A stretch of 64,000 nt of DNA from Diplonema japonicum (Eukaryota > Euglenozoa > Diplonemea > Diplonemida > Diplonemidae): NCBI GenBank assembly GCA_964019335.1, contig OZ025738.1:62001-126000 (forward strand), given 5' to 3'. Made by a program: the position numbers and the translations under genes. How positions within the stretch are numbered: the stretch's first letter is position 1; every line of letters starts with the position of its first letter. The notes beneath the pieces are model-generated. The model made no database searches, had not been told where the DNA came from, and saw only the letters and a list, made by a program, of their open reading frames with translations. Positions 22,613 to 30,700 of the stretch are shown in pieces.

Positions 22613-22670
22613 AATCGATGTCACCCTCACTGATGCGGAACAGCTTCTTCAGAACATCCTTGATTTTCAT
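16623..22670 (-). CDS. giant NLR/STAND-like protein, copy 2 (2015 aa)
   Basis: From residue about 18 onward it is almost identical to copy 1, but it begins with a different short N-terminus (MKIKDVLKKLF). Architecture is the same: helical region, NTPase-like core with P-loop position FDGNQSGCEEF (about 676-686) and Walker B-like EGYSHLD (about 763-769), linker, pentapeptide-like strip, beta-propeller and charged tail. It keeps a 266-residue helical segment (about 855-1125) lost from copy 1 and retained, diverged, in copy 3, so it represents the fuller form. A GQS triplet is duplicated (GQSGQS) near residue 420. The ATG at 22668-22670 follows a long C/T tract and an AG on the coding strand. 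Same unknown role as copy 1. Confidence 0.88.
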   Translation of the reverse strand: MKIKDVLKKLFRISEGDIDSEFKKDLSRKLANLEEAWYGGDVAQWDKWVATQEFVKWFKMQEHVFGVEQKPFKEEEWKGLYEAVYGILKILKISLMSDTMESDKRQLITFNNIHLHRSAAFLMFRLAKTTPPEDHNEKKLENLVKELEEVKYEARRHVVSITDFHIVSVGVKVIGQSDNELIESICKFGGTVFSIATGLPGSISKVGEFLKDGKKVIESIIEKVKAEGFITFSTYECFTLGVKCELLRNTVQALTDRKRDGDCLRLAETITSAIKSFHEDVIHDGSLKHADPTHALLWIANLAEMLLFNRAVVRSAGDWTGRISYGKADQKWYQRIPVENDPAATHTVKFPATATDVLLDCLLEFLTFERPSPEKLTEQIKDAKELVGGAVKYQAEKAGKGSVEFIREIDQWYNDTRGQSGQSLESIDGSVSAMTDLLLGKDTSSNTSLKLRCRSVMACYEVIAFEDGRYLTDSQKHDVSEQLSRSLLCDREEVVGALHEALSFKGMKDYMGMTLPTQAKEYKKKISELLDEVDELLRLRGETVMKEAIKPLDKILQNAQRAITVYVRNLEGTSTMVGATMLLTAGILNRAVQIEKAVQDIAKDVSDIHEYLELHRELEDDILRMKHHRVRTDEYSFLKVSFSDNTTKEKETETVDGFVKRILGWKNHEEDNSFVFDGNQSGCEEFLRLVEKRLWECYKDKKKEEEEEAAQDLVPVFIYLPKLKDPREKLVEGALKEYGFTVSNIRRLKEKSGEDYKLVLILEGYSHLDREFTFNILRKSNALSEWGDPIILVSANVAFLQYTPQELFGSVDKDGKMMSRCQVLRIEDLDTGEAKGIIEFGKTSVWQMLKVSLVFEKFMKYLGTNLDPERQGVLSLSLVRSFRDGTSDSVLKADKTAEEYSEVLWKQLKEVAVEEFRTIDRLTSWGSYLGRTQARGNIEQRLEEEEGLLSVLQERLQVEDVMGVQIIQEHTQQNSSGCLDQKDQRDNKSEGMQIRWLQHSTERSHLADFVSKNVGCFISSLTTRQLEAVVGFLTDCRLPRFDSDLQCIADRFEKCLDSILLRCKEDSSDINYLRSCISVFGRLKILLEVFKDGGRGGLHGVYDILSGPVSHSIVIAIVKTFHSHTGTFTFGKLDKVNAFRNSPSSSALHKTIRSCMYDLCEEPVLDLSFLRSNVERYFMLSKDMFYEKYPSMSDRNIMTLMFDYNGSLALQMARQQTTIAHYHKRCDLFLEECDLSTFDLEEERRMQFVRDMYASSPLRTVLGPSGKKTFRFVDMWLQYAFTAWAIRDKLMEFPLNRCATRFFVSTFSNLNEKQKEELTHEEQVRVLFSKECHVMQARVADALDVSEQQASEYLVQTCNAACADWDVKMEYLMCFPVVLRQYVAKMASEKCFKDTLYSLLELSKLKFCKVPGAVAMTILSAANEAFAGMDLRGVSVKGAHLDDNTFDRTLLNEDDLKDTCHPRAHLGKFGADGKMKVTSRPLPGLVSFAAMTRRSDEDYVAEVYRDRVRFGGEDIVFSQKIPDSVSSSSVHSRIVWRNGFVVLVVSWVAGGIPHVVDVNMKNNRATKVEECNTSTLAASRIIGITDHGMVWMLNTRLRMKEGIEDSSLGNAKSMCIIKTDKDMGICWVTKAGVLHAGIVEVKEDYPSANSLLTGVSSDRRRTVEQVYPYKHEEIEQNPVWSAVTPMVDKVLAWRRDTQKRWECSVFTLPEETRTLRKHSTFYIDTDIDPATATTSNDVVSVVSKDGLSIHSWVVQRETAKRLYTRSLDLHVNSVKDVRLSETHLHCILVGENNAVISMAIPSAAPFSLGTISRVAVSESGNKVALLVDEGGGSFDLIVRNQELGATSRLYQKAKFAAVLGLTREGDTFSLKAKRQRMGKKLEEKEAYHYEVGDIGLEALELRIGDRPLPCAACDKTREQEAKTMREEGKRVLKEEVAAEQSEELLEHVEYVEKQGKTLVALAGGKAYIWRSISALSEQYGLPDWHETRYKWYFTKRVTMVEEVSVSVPTINAAEE

Positions 22671-23369
22671 CTTTCTCTTTTTTTCTTTCTTGTTGTTCCT
22701 TCTGGCTTTCTACGTGATGGCAGTGCACCAAACATGGAAGAAAAAAGGGAAAAAAGAAGGGGGAAAAAAAAGGGAAAAAAAAATAGTTCCGGCACATTAT
22801 TCCATTTGTCTGTTTGTGCTCGTGTTGCGAAAAACCACAAATCCTGCCTCCGACACTGTTAAGTGTATCAGTGCCTTCTTTCAAATCGATGCATTCTAGT
22901 TTCTTCGCATATATACAGTCTTTTACGAACTACCTGTTGGCGGTACGTTAATCTGACGACCAATAGAAGAAAGACTGGTCATCGAACTCGATGGCTTCTA
23001 GTTTTCCGCACCCCTGACAAGATGTGATCAACGGAAAGAGCTTTTGGGAGGGATGAGATGGACTCACGACAGGTGGTGGCACCCATAAGAAACCTTTAGT
23101 TCCTGCAACTGAACGCTTCTCATGTCTGCCCCCACATGGACCATGGAGCCCAAGTTCCTGAAGCTCTTCACCGCCGCTGACCTCTCCCTCCGTGTAAACC
23201 AGCAGCACACCCCGCCTTCTTGTACACCGCCTCCTTCCCTGACACTTCCACATCGTGAACCCCGCTCTTCATGAAACCTTCCTGTTACAGGCTCCCACTG
23301 CCTCCTTCCCCAACGACTGTTAGATCGTTTCATCAGATTTTGCTTTTGCCCCCCCCCCCCCCTCCCCTA
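22671..23369. other. leader region of copy 2 and unassignable sequence
   Basis: 22735-22795 is a strong pyrimidine tract on the coding strand. 22900-23340 has several overlapping partly open minus-strand frames (for example ending LEAIEFDDQSFFYW at 22948) that look like decayed coding sequence but match no family I recognise. A C18 run lies at about 23349-23362. Confidence 0.4.
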
Positions 23370-23539
23370 GGGCTATACTGGCAAGAAACGGGGCAACGTT
23401 TCCATTTCCGTTTCCTTATTCTTCAGATACCTAAGGATACGCGCCCCTTCTTAAGGAACCCAAAGTAAGGAAACGTTTCCGTTCCCCTTCCTTATCTTCA
23501 AAAAAGTGCTTGGAAACGCGTTTCTTGCCAGCATAGCCC
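23370..23539. repeat. short inverted-repeat (MITE-like foldback) element, about 170 bp
   Basis: The left end GGGCTATACTGGCAAGAAAC and the right end, read on the minus strand (GGGCTATGCTGGCAAGAAAC), differ at one base. Inner segments also pair (GTTTCC and GTTTCCTTA). The whole element can fold into a long hairpin. C-rich sequence flanks both sides. No coding capacity. Confidence 0.75.
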
Positions 23540-23778
23540 TCCCCCCCGGGCCCCTGTCATGTCGTAGTGCCCGTCTGGCATGTCGGACTCCATGTGCTCT
23601 GCCGTGAGCGGGAGGTTCGAACGCTTCGAGGGCTTTTGCGTCTGGCGGTGGCAGTCCAGATTCCAGATGCCGCTCGGCCGAGTAATCCTTATCCAACTTC
23701 TCAGCGTACATCGCCCGCAGCTCTGCGCGCGTCTCCTCGCCGATCTCGTCGAAGATGCCGCCGAGGCTCCCCGACACC

Positions 23779-24183
23779 TCAAGGAGCTCCATAGCGAAGC
23801 CGACATCTTTCTCCGGGGGGGGTGTTCTTCACGCGCGTAAGCAGCACCATGTCATCTTCAGCAAGGCACCCGATTGGGCTGCACACCAGCAGGTTCAGCG
23901 GCGTTACCTTGTTGGACGATGAAACGTGATCCGTTGCAGAGACCAGCTGGGGGTTAAGGTTTTTGAAGAGTATCGGTGCCCCAACCTTTAGCCGTAACTT
24001 CTGGAGTGGGACCCCCGTCGTGATTATGAGGTTCATAATCTCTTCTCTGACCAGGTCCCCGCCCTTGGGCCCCCCCTTTTGGCCAAGAATTTGGTGCTCT
24101 TTTCTTCTGAGGCAGAGTTCGTTAACCTCGCGCTGCTTGGCATTAGTCGGACAAAGGATCAGGGAAGGTGTGCTGTTTTAGGT
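23779..24183 (-). pseudogene. PIF1/Helitron-type helicase C-terminal fragment
   Basis: The open minus-strand frame encodes LILCPTNAKQREVNELCLRR, matching the 'aPTN...vneiN' motif, followed by TTGVPLQKLRLKVGAPI and NLNP, matching the 'sGvPph-L-LKvGaPi-LlRNLnp' motif of PIF1-family helicases, including Helitron Rep/Hel proteins. The Walker motifs are absent upstream, a stop lies just before the fragment, and the end runs into an unrelated frame. It is a helicase remnant, from a Helitron or a host PIF1 paralogue. Confidence 0.65.
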
Positions 24184-24775
24184 CTTCGCGATTGTTGTAT
24201 ACTTCCTTCTTCCCTTTGTTTCCCCGTGCGCTCTTTAGGTACAATCTGCACGGAAGCTTGGTTACGTCCTTCCCCGTGTTCTTGCGTATTTCATTTAGGT
24301 CGCCCCTCGCCACACCCTTTTTTGTTTCCCGTATTAATTATTTTGGTAAACACGCGCACACTAAAGTAATACTCTTCGAAAGATCAATGAGAGGAAGAAG
24401 AGTGGTAAGAAAAATAAAAAAAAGAGCTTCCTTCGTCTCTTACGAACACTTTCTTAACCTTCGTTCACAAGCCCAGGGCACTATTCTCTCTTTAAATTCA
24501 AGGGGGAGCATGATAAGGGAGGTCCCGGCACAACCCTACTTACTGCGTACTTCTCTTCCCGCCTTGCTGAGTCCTTCAGTCCCTTTTCATTGTGTAATAT
24601 CCCAGGGAAAAAAAGAGAAAAAAAAAAAAACAAAAGAAAAGAAGGGGGGCTTAAATCTTTCTACCCGTCCCTATTTCTTTTTTTCGATCGAATATAAAAA
24701 AAAAAAAAAAAAAGAGAGAGAAGAAAAAAAAAAAAAAAAAAAAAAAAGAGAAGGAACCCGACCGTTCTCTCTGCA
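24184..24775. other. 3' flank of copy 3, low complexity
   Basis: Long A-rich runs (24610-24640, 24697-24712, 24728-24746 region). No gene or RNA recognised; probably the 3' UTR and polyadenylation region of the upstream-transcribed giant gene. Confidence 0.5.
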
Positions 24776-27700
24776 TCACCCAGGGTTGACATTCAGTTTA
24801 GCTAATGCTTCCTCAACCCTTATCGGTAATTCAATGTCCTTGGGCATGGGTTGCCGCATCTGACAAACTCGCAAGTTGTCCGGCTTATCAAAGGACACGT
24901 ATTGAGGTTCGGGTGCGGACAGCCCTGGAAGCACCTCTATAGCAATACGACGTATTGTGACCCTGTGTGTGACTATCATGGGGAACGGCTCCCATATCAC
25001 AAGCTCGCCGCTGCTGCTCCTCAAAGACTGGTAGCCATCACCAATTAAGTCGCGAAAATGGTCGGATTCTTGATTCTCCGCCGGCAGTTCTTCCTCGTGC
25101 TTTGTGTGCACGCACGTCGCGACGCCTGTCAGAATTGTCGTTCCTGAACTCAGCTTATCCAGATTCGCACTAGTCAATTCCATTACCTTAGCCCATTGTA
25201 GTGGTTGCCTCCCACGAATTCTGATATTGACGGCATCCTTCTCCACCTCGACGTAGAATGGCACCCGTGCTACCTGTGCGAGGGGTCGCTTCCATACGTC
25301 TTTAATGCTCTCCGTGAGCACACGGAAGTTCATGACAACGGTCTCTTCGTTCTTGCTGAATGCTTCCAAATGCGTTTTGAAGTCGGGTTCTAAGGTCAGG
25401 TCCGTGACATCGCTCTGCTTACTGAAGGCAGGATGCAGCGTCAAATGCTTGGCGGGTATGGCAGCAATACTCTCAATTGAGCAGAGAGGGCAGTCCGTTG
25501 GTATGCCCACAGAACACTGCTTGAGGCTAAGCTCATGACCCTTGCTGCACCGCCACTTCGATTCAGAATCACATCCTAATGTGCCAGCACTGAGGTGGCA
25601 TTCAAGAAGGATCTCGTGCTTGCAGGCTCTCACGTTCCAGCACTCGCGCGGTACCAACTCACAGCACTTGATATCAAGGCGCGCTGCCGCCTTGTTCTTA
25701 CATGGAACATGCGTGTGGCCGCAAGGCAGCCGAGTAGGGACAGGTTCATAATAGATAGCGGCTGCGCTCACACTCACCTCCTCTACCGTTGTGACGCGCT
25801 TCGTGAAGTACCACTCGCCCCCCGTCTCGTGCCAGGAGGGCAGGTCATACTGCTCTGTGATGGCACACCTCCATCTCCAGACGTATAAGTCAGTGCCCAC
25901 AAGTGCAACCAAAGTCCTCCCTTGCATCTTCACGTCTTTGATCTCCTTGCCCATCGACAGCAATTCTCTTGACACGGATGCAGTCTCGGCATGCAGCACT
26001 TTCATCCTTTCCGTTGTGCGGGCCTTCAGCTTCCTGGTCAGTGAGTTTACCTTTACTTCGGTCTGCACTTCGTGCTCACTTATCGTCACTGTGCTGGCAC
26101 CTTCGTCGGAGAGCTCGGTTTCATTCTCTTCTTCTTTGCGGCCGTTTCTAATATCCAGAGAGCCGAGGCCTATCTCACCCACATCGAAGAGGTACGTCTC
26201 TGTGTCTCCCATCGACACCGTCAGTCTGAACAGATTGGCCTCGTCATTCCACTCCACATCATGAACCGTGTGCTTCACCCTTTGGTATAGACGGCTCGTC
26301 ACGCCTGTCCTCTGGTCGCGGACAATGAGGTCGAACACCTTCGCTGTGCTGTCGCAAACAAGGATCGCGACCTTAATCCCGTCGGCAGACAGGGCTATCT
26401 TGCTGATGGTGCCTGAGAAGGGCGCGCGGCATGGAACGCGCATGCAGACGTAGCCGCTCGTATCCTCAATGAGGCAGTGCACGTTTGCATCGGAAACCTG
26501 CACACAACGCACGGGCTTCTCGAAGTGCTTTGTGTACAACCTCTTCGACGTCCAATCTTGCAAGTCCCAGCTGTGGATGTTGCCGCTGTCATCACCCACA
26601 GACACCACGGAGTCAGACGTGGCAGCCAATGTGGGATCGATGTTATGGTGCGTGTAGAAGGCGCAGTAGTCGTGGAGCGTCCCACTCTTGCTCAGCAAGA
26701 AAACGCAGCATTCCCACCTGTCGTCGTCCGTCATGCGCCAGGCCAGCACCTTGTCCTTCATTGATGTCAGTGCCTTCCAGTCGCCATGTTGTCGGTCTCG
26801 TTCGAATAGGTGTCCGTCAACCACAATACCTGCGTGAAGTCTGTCTGCAACCCAGCAGACTCCGAATGTGGAGTCCGTTGTCTGAAACATGCACACGTGG
26901 CTGGCGTCTCCCGCGGATCTGCCTGCGTCGAGCCTGGTCACCCTCTCGTGATCGGATATCAATGCCTGGGAATTCTCGATCGTAGATTCTCCACCGCTGT
27001 TCACCACCTCATACTTTATATGACCGTAGCTTGGCTCACGTTCTCTTGCGTCCTTGTTCTCCAACATCCACGCGACCCCATGGTCGGTGATGCCTATGAT
27101 CTTATGGATGTCGCTCACCGACAACGATTGGCATGTTTCCGAAACACGTGCTGTTATGTTTACAACGTATGCAGTGCTTGTCGCCTCCTCCACCCAGGAA
27201 ACGACTAACATTAGGAACCCGTTCCTCCACACAATTCTGCTGTGAACGCTGGAGCTGCTGACACTGTCTGGAATACCGTGGGAAAACACAATGTCCTCAC
27301 CTCCGAACCTCACCCTGTCACGGTACACCTCAGCAACAGTGTCCTCGTCACTGCGACGCGTCATGGCAGCAAAGGACACCAAGCCGGGCAAAGGACGTGA
27401 AGTCATAGTCACTTTTCCATCTACTCCGATCTTTCCAAGGTGCGCCCTGGGGTGGCAAGTGTCCTTCAAGTCACCCTCGTCAAGCAGCGTCCTATCGAAT
27501 GTGTTGTCATCAAGGTGTGCCCCCTTCACGCTGACCCCACGCAAGTCCATCCCAGCAAAGGCCTCGTTTGCTGCCGACAGGATCGTCATCGCCACAGCAC
27601 CAGGAACCTTGCAGAACTTTAGCTTCGACAGCTCCAAAAGGGAGTACAGAGTGTCCTTGAAACGCTTCTCCGTTGTCAACTTCGTCACGTACTGCCGCAG

Positions 27701-30700
27701 CACTATGGGGAAGCTCATCAAGTGTTCCATCCTCACGTCCCAGTCCGCACATGCTGCATTGCACGTCCGAACAAGGTACTCGGAGGCCTCCTGCTCCGGC
27801 ACACCAAGGGCATCCGCCACCGTTGCCCGCATCACACGTCGCTCCTTGCTGAATAACGCACGCACCTGTTCGTATGATACGCCCCCTGGTATCTCGTTCA
27901 GCTTCGAAAACTCTGCAACGAAGAACCTCGTGGCGCAGCGGTTCAGCGGGAACTCCATGAGCTTGCTGTAGATGGCCAATGCTGTGAAAGTGTACTGGAC
28001 CCATCTGTCCAAAAAGCAGTAAACCTTCTCGGCACCATCCATCTGCACTGTCCTAAGAGGAGATGCAGTGTACAAGTCACGGACGAACTGCTTCTTGTTG
28101 TTTTCGACTTCTCCGTGGAAGAAGTCGCACCTCCTTTCATAAAGGCCTGTGGTGGTGTGCCGACGTGCCATCTGCAGTGCGAGGTTCCCGTTGTACTGGT
28201 GCAGTTCGGTGACGAAGTCCTTGTCGCTCATGCTGGGGTACTTCTCGTAGAACATACCCTTCGACAGCTTGAAGTACTCACTGAAGTCCATTGACGCGAG
28301 GCCGATGGTCTCGTCGCAGAGGCAGAATATGCACCCTCTGATCACGGAACACAGCGCACTGTCGTTTGACCCTTCCCCCACCACGATGTCGATCAGACCA
28401 CGAATCGTGAACTTTGGCGAAAGCGACAGGAGCATATCTTCGGCCGATAGAGCTATCTCTGCAAGAGGCCCGAGAGGCTCCTCTTCATCCCCCATCTCGA
28501 ACTCATCGAGCTCCTGCTTTCTGATCCCCTTGGCAAGCTTTCTGAGAATATCAGTCGGAATCTCAAGACGCTCATAGATGCTGACTAGCGCATCCCTCTC
28601 CCCGAACTTGTACACCGCGGATAGTATTCGTAGACTGCTGAAGACATAGATACACGACAATAGGAACTTTCGGTTCTTTATACGTTCACGAGCTTCAAAC
28701 ACGAGGCGGCTCAATATTCCCATGTGAGCGGATCGTCCTGGGAGGACCCTCTCCTGCTGCCTGTTTGCCCTTGCGCACAGCTTCTGCCTACAGTGGCTCA
28801 CGACAGTCGTGCAGAGCCCCCCGATCATAGTCATGACGTCATGGAGGTCGGGGCAGTCGGGTACCTTCTGCTTGAGTAACGACCTCACCACGTCGCGCTG
28901 CCCGTCTGTCAGATTCTCGGCGAAGTCACAGATCATCTTTGTGACGTTGGAGCAAACTGTATTGGCACGCCCTGCATGCCTTTCTTTCTGTTCTAACGCT
29001 GCCGTGAACTGCGGATTAACATGGCTGGCAACCTCTACAAGCCTTTCCCTAGCCCAGTCGATCAGCTCCTTCCACGCATTGTTGACGTGCTCCGGAGTTC
29101 CTGCTGGACCACGCGTGACCCAGTAGGCCCTTGCTGCAGCGTCCGCCATTCTGACGTAACCCCTGTTCCCATGAACAAACGCTCGCAGCAATGCGAGAGT
29201 CATGTAGTTGCACTGTTTTGGACGAAGGCTCTTAATCACGTATGTCGTGTACCTCTGAAATAAAAGTGTGGCCCTGAGCTTCTGCCACACTGAAGTGCAG
29301 TCTGCATGCATCACATGCATGATGTCATCCATGGACATCTCTGCCATCTCTAAAATACGGCACTCGGAAGTGAGTTTCCCGTTCCTGTAGTTCCCGAAGA
29401 TCTGCTGAGGTGTGTACTGCAAGACGTCGGTGTTCGCAGACACAAGTAGGATGGGGTCTCCCCACTCGTCCATCGCATTGCTCGTCTTGATGCGGTGGAA
29501 GGTGAACTCCTGGTTGAGTTGTGAATAGCCCTCGAGGATGAGTACTAGCCTGTACGCGCCACTGTTTGCTTCCTGCTTCAGCTTTCTGATGTTCCTAGCT
29601 GTAAACTTATGCCTCTCAAGACCTTCTTCAATAAGCCTTTTGGAAGGGCTCTTCAGCGCAGGTAGGTATATGTGTAAAGGCACAACAGTTATGTCGCTGG
29701 GGGGCTCGCACCACAGGCTCTTCTCCACCAGCCTCATGAACTCTTCACAGCCCCTGTGGAGCCCATCGAACACAAAGCTGTATCCAAAATTATCTTCCTT
29801 CTTCCTCTGGCTCAGCTCGTGTATATGCCTTGAAAACTCCGTAACGCCATACGTCACCTTTCTGTCCACTCGCTCAGTCCACTCCTTCGCCCTCCGCAGC
29901 TTCATGGTCGTCTGGATGGCCTTTAGAACCGAGTACTTCTCAAAGTAGGCTGCAAGCTCGCACCGCTTTGTCTTCATTGCTTCGATGTCATCGTCTAATT
30001 CCCTGTTCAGCTCCAGGTACTCGTGAATATCGCTGACATCCATCGCGATGTCCTGAACAGCCTTCTCAATCTGTACTACCCTGTTCTGGATGCTTGCGGT
30101 GAGAAGCATTGTGGCCCCCACCATTGTGCTTGTCCCCTCCAGGTTCCTTACGTACACGGTGATCGCCGACTGGGCCTTCTGTAGGATCTCGTCTAGGTGC
30201 TGAGTTGCCTTCTTCATAACGGAGGTTCTGCGGTGTTCTAGCAGCTCGTCTACTTCGTCGAGTAAGCTGGTCAGCTTCTCCTTGTACTCCTGGGCCTGTG
30301 TCTTCAGGGTCATCCCCATGTAGTCCTTCATTCCTTTGAAAGACAGCGCCTCGTGGAGAGCTGCGACCACCTCTTCGCGATCGCACAGTAGTGAGCGCGA
30401 CAGCTGCTCGCTCACGTCGTACGCCCTGTCACCGATGTTTCGCCCGTCTTCAAAGGCAAGAACCTCGTAGCACGCCATCACAGCCCTGCACCGCAGCCTC
30501 ACAGCATCCATTAGAGTCTCCGTGTCGCCATCTTCAGTGTTCCCTAGAAGAAGCTCAGTCACGCTGACAACCTCCTCCTTTACCTTGCGAAGAGCTTCGT
30601 CGTCCCAGTCACTGATCTTCTGTGCGAATGCTGCCGTGTCAACTGACTTGACCCCCATCTTCTGCTCACTCACGGCGACGAACATGAGATCCTTCGACTT

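Noticed and set aside
23451-23806. Overlapping minus-strand ORFs with GGIFDEIGEETRAELRAMY
   Set aside because: The middle looks like coding sequence but is cut by the foldback element and has no recognisable family; left unassigned.
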